DNA from: Planctomycetota bacterium | GTDB taxonomy: Bacteria; Planctomycetota; UBA1135; GCA-002686595 | Assembly: GCA_029259675.1 (NCBI GenBank) | Contig: JAJDES010000531.1 | Coordinates: 1 to 22,465 of the forward strand | Length of the DNA stretch: 22,465 nucleotides | Reading direction: 5' to 3' | The notes under the pieces: model-generated | Told to the model about the DNA's origin: nothing | What the model saw: only the letters and a program-made list of their open reading frames with translations | Databases searched by the model: none | Part shown: positions 14,518-22,465 of the stretch, in pieces | Layout of the letters: every line of letters begins with the position of its first letter | How positions within the stretch are numbered: position 1 is the first letter of the stretch | Made by a program: the position numbers and the translations under genes

Positions 14518-15957
14518 TTAGCGCAGGAATTGCAGCAAGTTGGTTTGCAGAAGTCGCACACCGGAAGCCTGGGCAAGTTCCATGGCCTGCTGTGCGCGCG
14601 CCAGTTCGATGGCGGCTTCACTAATGTCGGCGTCCAGTTCGTTGGAGCGCAGGGATTCGATTTGAAGCCGCACGCCTTCAAGCTTGTTCTCCGTGTTGCT
14701 CAATCGCTCGCTGCGTGAACCTAGCCCACCCAAGGCGACGAGTACGTTTTCGTGATTGCGATCGACTTCGGCGATCCACATGTTGAGGCGCTCGGCAACT
14801 TCGCCTTGTTCGAGTCCATCCTCGTTGTGCATGGCTTCGCTGATACCCTGCACAACATCAAAGAGGTTGACCGTGCCGGAAAAGCTGACCAGTTCCTTGC
14901 CGGCCCGTGTAACGGAGGTCGTATCCACATGGATCACATTGCCGCTTTCCGGGTGAGCAAGCTCCAAGTCCGTTTCGGACAAGTTGATCGCTGTGAAGGC
15001 GCCACCATCAATTGAAATGGAACCATCGCCGCGCACAGTGCCGCTGTAATCGGCTCCCGCGAAGCTCGTGAAGTCGAGATGCAATTCACCGCCGGCAGCA
15101 TTCTTGACCGTGAAGTCGGCGTACTCCGGGGTTCCGACATCGGGGATCTGGACCACTTGACCATTACCCAACTGCACAGTTCCCGCTGCAACGTCAACGT
15201 CCAACGTGTTGTCACCCATCAACGTGTCATTGGCTCCGCCCGCTACGAGGGCCAAGCCCGACCCAGCCAGGGTTGGAGCCGTCGTCGTGTCGTGGCGCAC
15301 CGTGATGTACTCATAACCGGAACCTTGGTCCGCGGTTGAGCCGCTGGACAATCCCGTTAGGCCGGCGTAATCGGTACCGGAGGGGTCTTGTTTGCTGAAG
15401 ATGGAACTGCCGGGAATGGTCACGGAGATCTCAACACCGTCCCCGATCCGAATACTCTGGTCCTCGCTGTTGCCGTTGTAGACAACGCGCTGGCGCCCGC
15501 CGATCAATTGACTCTCCCAGGGCTTGCCGCCGCTGACGGTGCCTCCGAAGAGATTGCGACTACCCGAGCGGGAATTGCCGATTTCGATCAACGCGTTTCG
15601 CAGCAAATCCATCTCGTTGCCGAGGGAGTCCAAGTCGCTGGGCGAAAGAGTGGCGTTCAAGCCTTGCAGCAAGTTCTGACGCAATTCAGCAATGGAACCC
15701 GAGGCGTTCTCAAGCGATACAGCTCCCGTATCCACAACCGAACGGCCTTGGCTGATCGCATCCAGGTAGCGTCCCGAAGTTGCCAACTGTCTGTTGAACG
15801 AGAGCACCCTTGAGGTTCCCGTCGGGTCATCCGAGGGTCGCAGAATGTCGCGGCCTGTGGAGATCTTCTCATTGGCCAGGATCAATCGGCTCAGGTTGGT
15901 TCGGAGGCCCGAAAGAACTCGGTTGTAGTTTGAATTGGTACTAGCTCGGATAGGCAT
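14518..15957 (-). CDS. flgL: Flagellar hook-associated protein 3 (hook-filament junction)
   Basis: Second junction protein between hook and filament. The N-terminal helical D0/D1 region is flagellin-like (LSRLILANEKISTGRDILRPSDDPTGTSRVL, residues about 23-53), and the C-terminal helix ends LARAQQAMELAQASGVRLLQTNLLQFL, as usual for FlgL. At 479 residues it is far longer than the roughly 300-residue enterobacterial protein. The extra length is in residues about 140-360, a beta-rich, Gly/Thr/Asp-rich block (GSGYEYITVRHDTTT, AGTVQLGNGQVVQIPD) expected on the filament surface. It follows flgK after 5 bases; both need the FlgN chaperone. No clear Shine-Dalgarno precedes the ATG, so coupling with flgK is likely. 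Confidence 0.93.
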   Translation of the reverse strand: MPIRASTNSNYNRVLSGLRTNLSRLILANEKISTGRDILRPSDDPTGTSRVLSFNRQLATSGRYLDAISQGRSVVDTGAVSLENASGSIAELRQNLLQGLNATLSPSDLDSLGNEMDLLRNALIEIGNSRSGSRNLFGGTVSGGKPWESQLIGGRQRVVYNGNSEDQSIRIGDGVEISVTIPGSSIFSKQDPSGTDYAGLTGLSSGSTADQGSGYEYITVRHDTTTAPTLAGSGLALVAGGANDTLMGDNTLDVDVAAGTVQLGNGQVVQIPDVGTPEYADFTVKNAAGGELHLDFTSFAGADYSGTVRGDGSISIDGGAFTAINLSETDLELAHPESGNVIHVDTTSVTRAGKELVSFSGTVNLFDVVQGISEAMHNEDGLEQGEVAERLNMWIAEVDRNHENVLVALGGLGSRSERLSNTENKLEGVRLQIESLRSNELDADISEAAIELARAQQAMELAQASGVRLLQTNLLQFLR

Positions 15958-15962
15958 GGCGA

Positions 15963-18308
15963 TTAGAGCAGGGCGAGCAGCTCGTCATTGAGATCTGAAA
16001 GAAGCGAGATGTAGCGCGAAGCAGCTTGGTAGGACTGCTCAAACTGCAGCAGGTCAACGAGTTCCTCATCCACATTGACACCGGAAATTTGGTCTTGGCG
16101 GAGCTGCAAGCTCTCCATCAAAGTGTTGTTCGAATCCAAGGCGGAACTGATGGAATTGACTTCAAAACCCAGTTCGCCTACGACATCTCCGTAGTACTCG
16201 CCGAGCGTTGTTCCGGAAAGTTCGCCCACGGCCAGTCCTTCAATGTCGAGCATGTCCAAGAGGACTCGGTTGTCGCCATCCGAGCCCGAACTGGATGAAG
16301 CGATGCGCGACGGATCGAGTTCAATCTCGCGCACCAAGGCGATGTCGTCGGCTCCTTTGCCCGTAAATAGGGAATTGAATCCCAACGCCACAAGCGCGTC
16401 GGTCGTGTCCGAATCGGCCACAAGATCGATCGTCACCGAGTCATTCGTAGTTGCCGATAGGTCGCCCAATCCAAAGCTGACTTTGACACCGTTGGCAACT
16501 TCGAGCTCCGTCCCCGGCACGTATTCCGGGCCGACATCCAAGGTTGCCACTCGAGCACCGGTCGCATCCAAGACATCAACTGTCAGTCCCGGTGTGGTTC
16601 CGATCGTTCCATCGCTTGAGGGTAGGAAGGTATAGGTGCCGTTGGACTCTCCGCTGTAGGAGCCGCTGACAATGACTTCCACATTGCTGTCTTGCCCGCT
16701 GACCGTGGTCCCGGCCGAACTCGCAAGCCCCAGCGCCGCTAGGGCGGACCCACCGACGACATCGAAGCTCGTTCCGCTGCCGGAGCCTGCGCTTTGAACA
16801 AATACCTTGCCGTGATCTACAACCGCAGTCAGACCGTTAGCTTGGGCGCCTGCGTCCGCGTTGATGACCGCCGCAATCTCTTCCGCAGTTGCGGAGTTGA
16901 TTTGCTCAAAGTCCGCCGCGGAGAAGGCAATTGAGACCGGTGTTCCGCCCACCGAAAAATCAAGACTGTCCCCATCTACAAAAGCGAAGGGTTCTGAAAC
17001 GGCACTACCTAACGTCGCTTTTCCGCCTCCAAATGTGCCGTTGTGATCGGGATTCACATCGAGCCGACCGCTGAAGTCGAACCCGTGACCGGCATCGGCA
17101 ACAATCTGCATACGGCCCAGAGCATCGATGTCGGCCACCAGATTCGGAATGTCCGTTATGGCGTCCACGAACTGCCCGACAGTCGTGTGGGTGCGATCCA
17201 CTTCAATGCTGTACTTTCGAATTTCGCCCGTTGCAGAATCCGTGACGTTTACGGAGACCTGCCCCGAAAGGATCTCTACGGGCAAGCCGCTGTTTGACAA
17301 CAGCTCGTCGCGAAACGAACCGTCCTTGTCAACGTCCACCAGCTTGTTGGAAGCCGTCAATCCGGAGAAAGCTCCGCTTGACGGAATACCGGTGGAGTGA
17401 ACGCGATTGAACTCAAGGATCAAGTTTCTGGCCAACAGGTCGAGCCGCTCCTTCATGCCTGGAACGGTCGAGTTGTTCAGCTTGAGCAAACCGCCCAAGG
17501 TTCCGCCGTTGATTTGAAGGTTGGTGGAACCCGAATCAATCGAAAGGCTAACGACTCCATCCGTACCGACGCTGGAGGTCATTTTGTGAACTTGAGTGGT
17601 GCTAACCAGCGTGTTGCCGCCGACCAAGACGCGCACAGCTCCGCTCGGATCCTCCTGGGTCGTCGTGTCGACGAGCTTGGTCAAGCTTTTGATGGCCAAG
17701 TCCCTTTGGTCCAAGAGATCGTTGGGATTCAACCCCGCAGCGTTCGCGGCCGAAATCTCGCGGTTGAGTGCCGAGACTTGTTGGCCGAGTCTGTTTACTT
17801 CATTGACGCGAATGGCCACTTCGCGGCCGGTATCGGCGCGAACGCTGTGAAGGCCACCGGCCAGTTGATTGAACTGCGACGCAACTTGTACCCCGCTATT
17901 GACGACCCCAGTGCGCAGAATGGAGTCACCCGCGTTGACGGAAAGACTTGACAGCGAACTGAAGAAGCCGTCCATCTGCGATCCCAAACTGAATCCGTCC
18001 GGTTCCCCGAGCAGGGCTTCAATCTCAGAGAGCCCGGTGAATTGCGACTCGAGTCGCCCCGAGATAGACGTTTGCGAAAGAATTCGCCGCTGCAGCAAGG
18101 AATCAATGCTGCGTTGTACCGAGATCGCGTCCACGCCCGAACCGACGAGCAAACCGCGCGACAGACCGGGACGGCCCGCGGCGAGGTGCACATTCTGTCG
18201 CGAATAGCCGTCCGTATTCGCATTGGCCAAGTTGTGACCAATCGTATCGATTACGGTCTTTGAAGAGAGCAGGGCGCGCAGGCCCGATTGCAATCCGATG
18301 CCTGTCAT
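15963..18308 (-). CDS. flgK: Flagellar hook-associated protein 1
   Basis: First hook-filament junction protein. The N-terminus has the rod/hook-family motif (GLQSGLRALLSSK then IGHNLANANTDGYSRQN), and residues up to about 308 match the family (GGLLKLNNSTVPGMKERLDLLA). The end GVNVDEELVDLLQFEQSYQAASRYISLL is the standard C-terminal helix. At 781 residues it exceeds the usual 550. The added block, about residues 310-680, is beta-rich, low in Cys and rich in Ser, Gly and Asp, with one part (DGDSLDFSVGGTPVSI) like flagellin/hook insertion modules. The start is ATG 18308, supported by ggagg 6 bases upstream. A 20-codon extension into flgN is rejected because it destroys the conserved N-terminus. 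Confidence 0.95.
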   Translation of the reverse strand: MTGIGLQSGLRALLSSKTVIDTIGHNLANANTDGYSRQNVHLAAGRPGLSRGLLVGSGVDAISVQRSIDSLLQRRILSQTSISGRLESQFTGLSEIEALLGEPDGFSLGSQMDGFFSSLSSLSVNAGDSILRTGVVNSGVQVASQFNQLAGGLHSVRADTGREVAIRVNEVNRLGQQVSALNREISAANAAGLNPNDLLDQRDLAIKSLTKLVDTTTQEDPSGAVRVLVGGNTLVSTTQVHKMTSSVGTDGVVSLSIDSGSTNLQINGGTLGGLLKLNNSTVPGMKERLDLLARNLILEFNRVHSTGIPSSGAFSGLTASNKLVDVDKDGSFRDELLSNSGLPVEILSGQVSVNVTDSATGEIRKYSIEVDRTHTTVGQFVDAITDIPNLVADIDALGRMQIVADAGHGFDFSGRLDVNPDHNGTFGGGKATLGSAVSEPFAFVDGDSLDFSVGGTPVSIAFSAADFEQINSATAEEIAAVINADAGAQANGLTAVVDHGKVFVQSAGSGSGTSFDVVGGSALAALGLASSAGTTVSGQDSNVEVIVSGSYSGESNGTYTFLPSSDGTIGTTPGLTVDVLDATGARVATLDVGPEYVPGTELEVANGVKVSFGLGDLSATTNDSVTIDLVADSDTTDALVALGFNSLFTGKGADDIALVREIELDPSRIASSSSGSDGDNRVLLDMLDIEGLAVGELSGTTLGEYYGDVVGELGFEVNSISSALDSNNTLMESLQLRQDQISGVNVDEELVDLLQFEQSYQAASRYISLLSDLNDELLALL

Positions 18309-18309
18309 T

Positions 18310-18780
18310 TTATGCCTCCGCGTCCAAAAGAACGCCTCCATCGGGTGCATCCATGGCATCCGAGCCAAGGAAGATCTTCATCACGTCTTTCATTACTTCC
18401 GCGTGCGACTTTGCCACCGAGACCAGGCGGCGAGCGGCTTTGCGGACCTTGCGAACAGCCTCGATGAGCTCGAGTCGCAATTGATTCATGCGAGCAGCGG
18501 GTTCACCCAAGCGCTCGGCAATGCTGCCGAAAGTCAACACGTGCGCCGGGAGTTTGAGTTCCTTTGCCATGGCACTGCGCAACTCTTGACGCCGCGCCTC
18601 GCGCGTCGACTCCGCCCCCATGGACTTGAGCAGCTTTCCTGTAGCTTCTTCCAACTCCTCAGCCGTGCCTTCGCGAACAATTCGTTCGTGCTCGGCAAGG
18701 TGCTTGAGCAACACTTGTTGCGCGCCAATTTCCTGCTGCAAGTAGGCTTCTGTCTTATTCAATATGCCTTGCAAACTCAT
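18310..18780 (-). CDS. flgN: FlgN-type flagellar export chaperone
   Basis: A 156-residue, mostly helical, charged protein with long amphipathic helices (LKHLAEHERIVREGTAEELEEATGKLL and a second helix pair around residues 90-135). Size, helix content and position directly before flgK and flgL match FlgN, the cytoplasmic chaperone that holds FlgK and FlgL for the type III export gate. Sequence conservation in this family is low, so context carries weight. The start ATG 18780 overlaps the upstream stop in an ATGA and has ggaggt six bases before it (18787-18792). One base separates its stop from flgK. Confidence 0.82.
   Translation of the reverse strand: MSLQGILNKTEAYLQQEIGAQQVLLKHLAEHERIVREGTAEELEEATGKLLKSMGAESTREARRQELRSAMAKELKLPAHVLTFGSIAERLGEPAARMNQLRLELIEAVRKVRKAARRLVSVAKSHAEVMKDVMKIFLGSDAMDAPDGGVLLDAEA
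18315..18319 (-). promoter_or_regulatory. Shine-Dalgarno of flgK
   Basis: ggagg on the - strand, six bases before the flgK ATG and inside the 3' end of flgN. It fixes the flgK start and contrasts with the many genes in the window that lack such a site. Confidence 0.65.
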
Positions 18781-19178
18781 CCGTTGACCTCCAACTGTGT
18801 TCCCACTTCGGCCGACATGGCTTCCTCGCGGGCAATGCGCTCAAAATCGCGAACGAAAGCGCTGACCATGGTCTTGAAGCCGAAGGCCCCGCGTTCCGCA
18901 ATGGCCTCGCCGACAAACTGATCAAGCCACGAGCTGAACTGTTCGGAGCCGGGGCCCTCACCGAAGAAGCCCTCGGGCAACCCCTTGCGCAACTCCTTGG
19001 CCAACATGCCGCCGAGAAGAGCTTCAAACTTTTCCGCCGCTTCATCGGCTTTTTGGTCTGATCCGCCGCTCTGCAACTCAGCCAATTGAGCCGCTTCCTT
19101 GCGGCCGCTTATGTTCATCCGGGTTGCGTCCAAGGCGCCCATTCCCAAATGGCTTCCGCTTTGAAATCCGGCGTCCAT
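18777..19178 (-). CDS. flgJ: Rod-binding protein, FlgJ N-terminal domain only
   Basis: A 133-residue protein matching the rod-capping half of FlgJ: AEKFEALLGGMLAKELRKGLPEGFFGEGPGSEQF, then WLDQFVGEAIAERGAFG (residues about 46-98), the pattern of the rod-binding domain. The C-terminal muramidase domain of enterobacterial FlgJ is absent. This single-domain form is known in several phyla and implies a separate peptidoglycan hydrolase. It acts in the periplasm as a scaffold for rod growth. No signal peptide is expected, since FlgJ leaves by the flagellar export system. The start overlaps the flgI stop by one base (TAATG), and the stop overlaps flgN. Confidence 0.88.
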   Translation of the reverse strand: MDAGFQSGSHLGMGALDATRMNISGRKEAAQLAELQSGGSDQKADEAAEKFEALLGGMLAKELRKGLPEGFFGEGPGSEQFSSWLDQFVGEAIAERGAFGFKTMVSAFVRDFERIAREEAMSAEVGTQLEVNG

Positions 19179-20506
19179 TACAGCACCACGATTTCTGCGT
19201 GCAGCATGCCTGAGTACGACATGGACTGCAGGACTTGAATCATGTCCCTTGGCGTTACGCCCAGGACATTGAGCACTTCGACAACTTCCGAGAGCGTCGC
19301 AGCTCCGTTCACAATCGTAAGTGCGCGATTCTCTTCCTCGATTAGGAGATCGGTGCGCGCCAAGTTCTGGGTTGAGCCGTCGGAAAATGCTCCGGGCTGG
19401 CTGGCTTCCTCGGTTTCGGCGATCGTGACCGTCAAGTTGCCCTTGGTGATTGCGCCGCGGGTGATGCGCACGCCTTGTCCGACAATGATCACGCCGGTGC
19501 GTTCATTCACGACCACGCGAGCGAAGTCCTCGGGTGCGATTTCGCGCTCGAGAATGGAGTTCAGGTAGGCCACATGCGTGCCCTCGGGCAAATCCCCCGG
19601 CACGCGAACGCGCACAGTCATCGCGTCCTGGGCCATGGCTGCTCCCGGGTAGATAAGGTTGACACCTTCAGCCACGCGCACGGCGTTGCCAAAGGAGCCC
19701 TTCATCGCGCGCATGTCCAAGTAGACATAGCCGTGATCGCTGATCATTTTTGTCGGCACTTCCCGTTGCACCTTGCCGCCGAGGGGGATCGTTCCAACGG
19801 TCAGGTGATTGCGAACTGCCGATGCGCCTTCTCCTTCCGCCGAAAACCCACCGGTGGAGATAGGGCCGGAGGCGGTCACAAAGACGACCTGCCCGCTCAT
19901 GTCCGTTAGTTCCGCGTGAATCAACGTACCCCCGACCAAACTGTCGCAGTCGTAAATCGAAGAGGCGCGCACATCCAAGCGGCGTCCTGGCTTGATGCCG
20001 GGCGGGAGCGAGGCTTCCAACCAAACGACGGCAACATTGCTGGATGAAATGTCGCCCAAGTCGAGGTTGATGTTTTGGGTCAACAGCAGATTTTGAATGG
20101 CTTGGCGCGCGGCATTGCCCGAATCGCCTGAACCAGCCAAACCCGTAACAAGCCCGATGCCTTGGACAACGTTGAACTCTTGACCGCGCACCTCGACCAG
20201 GTCGCGCACACGAACAAGAATTTGGCCGTCCGTGCCTCGACCGGGAACCGGGGTGATGCGCTCACCCGTGCGCACCGTTGCACTGGAGGTGCCGGTCGGC
20301 TGAGTCGGCGCTTCGGTTCCGCCTGTCGGATAAATCAACGGAGTCGTTGCCTGCTGGCTGAGCGGTGCTGAAACAGGCTGCTCAAGTACTTGGCCCAGTT
20401 GCCCGCCTGTCGCCGTCGGAACTTGGCTCTGAATGGAGCCACACAACAGAGCGAGGCAAGAAACGGAGGCCAGGCTGAGGGCGCGGGTGGAAAGTTGATG
20501 ATGCAT
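19178..20506 (-). CDS. flgI: Flagellar P-ring protein
   Basis: Forms the periplasmic P ring around the rod in the peptidoglycan layer. The core from about residue 98 is highly recognisable: VRDLVEVRGQEFNVVQGIGLVTGLAGSGDSG, ARVVVNERTGVIIVGQGVRI, and the C-terminal VLGVTPRDMIQVLQSM ending in AEIVVL. The start ATG 20506 gives a signal peptide (TRALSLASVSCLALLCGS); an in-frame TTG at 20551 adds 15 residues and spoils it. Mature FlgI normally begins almost directly with the core, but here about 70 residues rich in Gln, Pro, Thr and Gly lie between signal peptide and core. Total 442 residues against about 365. The gene is separated from flgH by 68 bases. Confidence 0.94.
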   Translation of the reverse strand: MHHQLSTRALSLASVSCLALLCGSIQSQVPTATGGQLGQVLEQPVSAPLSQQATTPLIYPTGGTEAPTQPTGTSSATVRTGERITPVPGRGTDGQILVRVRDLVEVRGQEFNVVQGIGLVTGLAGSGDSGNAARQAIQNLLLTQNINLDLGDISSSNVAVVWLEASLPPGIKPGRRLDVRASSIYDCDSLVGGTLIHAELTDMSGQVVFVTASGPISTGGFSAEGEGASAVRNHLTVGTIPLGGKVQREVPTKMISDHGYVYLDMRAMKGSFGNAVRVAEGVNLIYPGAAMAQDAMTVRVRVPGDLPEGTHVAYLNSILEREIAPEDFARVVVNERTGVIIVGQGVRITRGAITKGNLTVTIAETEEASQPGAFSDGSTQNLARTDLLIEEENRALTIVNGAATLSEVVEVLNVLGVTPRDMIQVLQSMSYSGMLHAEIVVL

Positions 20507-20574
20507 TTTTGGTTTGGATCCCAATCGAAGAGTGATTCGCAACGCGGGCAAGCTTGTCGTTCAGCTTGGCCGGC

Positions 20575-21207
20575 CTAGAAGGGCCAGACCCACTGGAAGA
20601 AGCCCACAATCGCCGCACTCAGGCCGCGCCTGTTGGTGGCATTGGTCAAGGGACCATTGCCGGTGTATGAAATGTTGGCATTGGCAACGAGTTCCGACTG
20701 AATCGTGTTGTTCGCCAGAATGTCGAAACGGCGCACAATGCCTGTGAACTCAATCGTTTTCACTTCGCGATCCACGCGAATTTCGCGGCGACCGTTGATC
20801 ACCATGTTCCCGTTCGGCAACACATCGATCACGATGGCGGAAATGCGCGCGTTGAAGTCACCCGCTTTTTGATAGTTCGCCGTGCCTTTGAGCTCGTCTT
20901 CTGTTTCGGAGCTAACCGCCGGCAAGACGTTGAAGGCATTCGGCTTCAAATCAAAGTTGAGCAGCTCGTAGGACAAGCTGGTCTCGCGCTTGACATCAGC
21001 AACCTCCTGATTGCTGATGTCCTGCTTCTCATTGATGATGACCGTGACCAAATCGCCCGGTCGGCGGGCCGTCTTGTTGCTGATCAATCCCTGGGGACCG
21101 CGGTTCGGCCTGTAAATCGAGCCCACTCGATCTTGGGAGTGTCCGGATTGCGCCAGGGCCGTCAGGCTCACGGCGATAGCCAAAACAGTGGTAATTGCGT
21201 GCTTCAT
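20575..21207 (-). CDS. flgH: Flagellar L-ring protein lacking a lipidation cysteine
   Basis: Forms the outer-membrane L ring. Family motifs are clear: GSIYRPNRGPQGLISNKTARRPGDLVTVIINEKQ after the signal peptide, then VLPNGNMVINGRREIRVDREVKTIEFTGIVR, and the hydrophobic C-terminus. The start ATG 21207 is preferred: gagag lies 9 bases upstream, and the signal peptide (ITTVLAIAVSLTALAQS) begins normally. ATG 21216 would add three residues. FlgH of enterobacteria is a lipoprotein processed at a cysteine; here the signal peptide looks like type I (cleavage near ALA-Q) and the whole protein contains no cysteine. 210 residues, a normal mature size. flgA ends 23 bases upstream. Confidence 0.94.
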   Translation of the reverse strand: MKHAITTVLAIAVSLTALAQSGHSQDRVGSIYRPNRGPQGLISNKTARRPGDLVTVIINEKQDISNQEVADVKRETSLSYELLNFDLKPNAFNVLPAVSSETEDELKGTANYQKAGDFNARISAIVIDVLPNGNMVINGRREIRVDREVKTIEFTGIVRRFDILANNTIQSELVANANISYTGNGPLTNATNRRGLSAAIVGFFQWVWPF

Positions 21208-21230
21208 GGAGGTCATCTCTCGGTTGCTAT

Positions 21231-22154
21231 TCAACTGCCCAGCACCAGCTCGGCCACATCGCGGGAAATCAAGACCGCAGACATTTCGCGATCGTTAGCT
21301 AGGTTGAGAATTCGAATGCGGTCGCCGAGCGATCCTGAAACGCGCACGACGGCCGGAACTCGGGCACTGATGTTGCCCTTGCGTACTTGCAGGAAAATCG
21401 AGTCACCCGCCTGCACGACGCGCGGCCGATGCACATCCAAATTCCCGATCGAGGCTTGCGCGGGTAGATTCCTTGCAGCCACTGCGCCGACAACCATGTT
21501 GCTGGACAGCACGCGATTGGTACCCGGTCGGTCCACCTGAACTCGTTCGTTGCTGAAGAGTTCCGGACCCAAGACTTCGCCCGCTTGCACGTCGCGCACA
21601 AGCACCGGACGCGTTTCGAATAGCTCCAGATTCCAAGCTGTCCAAACCGTGCGGTAATTGGTGTCGTCCACCAAAATTTGCAGCGGAACCTGGACTTGAC
21701 CTGTGCGGAGATCACCTTCGCTTGCGAGGGCTTCGATGCGATGAGCCACACTTCCCGCGGGGATTTGCAGGTTAGGAATGGGGTAAACCAATTCCCACTT
21801 GGCATCGCTGCCGTTCGTCAGGGTTTTGAGCTTTGCTTCTGCCACCGTTCGCAGCTCTGCGGAAGTGACGTCCACTGTGGAGGGATGCACCCGGCAAGCG
21901 CGCTGCCCGGCGAATCGAACGTCTTGCCCGATCGAGCGCTCCACAAGCTGCTCCAATCGCTGGCCGTAAAACAGCCTTGAGTAACCCGGTGAAGGCGCAT
22001 AGCCCAAGCTGATGGCGTTGACTTGCTCTACCAGTTCGGCGTCTTCTCCGGTCACGACCGCGACTTCGCCCAAAAGCACCTCTGTGCCACGAACTTGGGA
22101 TTCCATCGGGAGCGTGACCGTTATGCCCATCAGCGCCAGTGTTGAAATGATCAT
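21231..22154 (-). CDS. flgA: Flagella basal body P-ring formation protein (chaperone)
   Basis: Periplasmic chaperone that assists FlgI assembly into the P ring. The 307 residues start at ATG 22154 with a signal peptide (MIISTLALMGITVTLPMESQ). The C-terminal half has the SAF/FlgA domain: PVLVRDVQAGEVLGPELFSNERV (about 180-205), SSNMVVGAVAARNLPAQ, RPRVVQAGDSIFLQVRKGNISARVPAVV and DRIRILNLANDREMSAVLI. The N-terminal region (to about 170) is less conserved, as is usual. The earlier in-frame start would run back into flgG and is rejected. The gene lies 10 bases after flgG and upstream of flgH and flgI, the order expected for ring assembly. Confidence 0.92.
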   Translation of the reverse strand: MIISTLALMGITVTLPMESQVRGTEVLLGEVAVVTGEDAELVEQVNAISLGYAPSPGYSRLFYGQRLEQLVERSIGQDVRFAGQRACRVHPSTVDVTSAELRTVAEAKLKTLTNGSDAKWELVYPIPNLQIPAGSVAHRIEALASEGDLRTGQVQVPLQILVDDTNYRTVWTAWNLELFETRPVLVRDVQAGEVLGPELFSNERVQVDRPGTNRVLSSNMVVGAVAARNLPAQASIGNLDVHRPRVVQAGDSIFLQVRKGNISARVPAVVRVSGSLGDRIRILNLANDREMSAVLISRDVAELVLGS

Positions 22155-22164
22155 GGTCTTGGTC

Positions 22165-22465
22165 CTAGCGGATGAGGTTGCCGGCCTGTTGCAGCATCTC
22201 GTCCGAGACACGGATCGTGCGGCTGTTGACTTCGTAGTTGCGCTGCGCCTCGATCAGAGCGATTAACTCCTCCACGATTTGCACGTTGGAGCGCTCGCGA
22301 AATTGCTGGCGAATCATTCCCGTACCCGTTTGACCGGGAGTTGCTTGAACGGCCGAGCCCGAGCTGCCGGTCTCGGAGAAGAAGTTGCTGCCGGCGGCCT
22401 TGAGGCCGGCCGGGTTGGGAAAGCGCGTCAACTGAATTTGCCCGACCTGCGTGGGCGTTGGGGTT
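22165..22465 (-). CDS. flgG: Distal rod protein FlgG, C-terminal part (5' end outside window)
   Basis: Only the last 99 codons are in the window; the frame is open from base 22464 inward. The visible part has the FlgG C-terminal pattern: VGQIQLTRFPNPAGLKAAGSNFF, ETGSSGSA, then RERSNVQIVEELIALIEAQRNYEVNSRTI and VSDEMLQQAGNL. The final helix is the D0 domain that packs in the rod. FlgF and FlgE are close relatives. The ETGSSG loop and the gene's place before flgA-flgH favour FlgG. The promoter of the operon must lie beyond the right edge. Confidence 0.9.
   Translation of the reverse strand, partial: TPTPTQVGQIQLTRFPNPAGLKAAGSNFFSETGSSGSAVQATPGQTGTGMIRQQFRERSNVQIVEELIALIEAQRNYEVNSRTIRVSDEMLQQAGNLIR

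Noticed and set aside
20440..20506. FlgI signal peptide cysteines (residues 17 and 22) as a lipoprotein site
   Set aside because: The residues before each cysteine (SVS-C and ALL-C) do not fit a lipobox well, and FlgI is a periplasmic, non-lipidated protein in known cases.
1..22465. CRISPR arrays, tRNA or rRNA genes, prophage or transposase genes
   Set aside because: No regularly spaced repeats, cloverleaf-like segments or mobile-element proteins were seen in either strand.

Overview
This window most likely comes from a flagellated, diderm bacterium of the phylum Planctomycetota, or a close relative. Three things point there: the C-terminal domain style of the secreted FG-GAP protein, the family look of the acetyltransferase, and the sparse use of Shine-Dalgarno sites. 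This placement is inference from family resemblance. The flagellar L- and P-ring genes (flgH, flgI) and a sedoheptulose-7-phosphate isomerase (gmhA) agree with an outer membrane, probably carrying heptose-containing lipopolysaccharide.

Region 1 (1-9230, + strand) is a tetrapyrrole operon: protoporphyrinogen oxidase (5' end cut by the window), a HemX/CcsA-type membrane protein, hemA, hemC, hemD and hemL. It continues after 4 bases into a GMC-family flavoprotein and a divergent Gfo/Idh/MocA-type protein. Most junctions are overlaps or gaps of a few bases; the exception is 182 bases between hemD and hemL. HemA and HemL make 5-aminolevulinate from glutamyl-tRNA. HemC and HemD turn porphobilinogen into uroporphyrinogen III. 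The oxidase acts at the penultimate step to protoheme. hemB is not in the window.

Region 2 (9231-13076) is a set of single genes. A secreted protein on the - strand has seven FG-GAP repeats. A divergent SAM methyltransferase on the + strand follows a 315-base gap. gmhA (+) is possibly expressed from a leaderless transcript. Between gmhA and the convergent flagellar operon lie 210 bases holding four closely packed hairpins, with mutually exclusive alternative pairings.

Region 3 (13077-22465, - strand) is a flagellar operon, transcribed from the right edge inward: flgG (partial), flgA, flgH, flgI, a single-domain flgJ-type rod-binding protein, flgN, flgK, flgL, a 112-residue protein of unknown function and a GNAT acetyltransferase. 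These encode the distal rod, the P and L rings with the FlgA chaperone, and the hook-filament junction proteins with their FlgN chaperone. FlgH lacks the usual lipidation cysteine, FlgI has an added linker of about 70 residues, and FlgK and FlgL carry large central expansions.

No rRNA, tRNA, CRISPR array, insertion sequence or phage gene was found. The best candidates for something undescribed are the hairpin cluster, the two terminal genes of the flagellar operon, and the GMC/Gfo pair attached to the heme operon.
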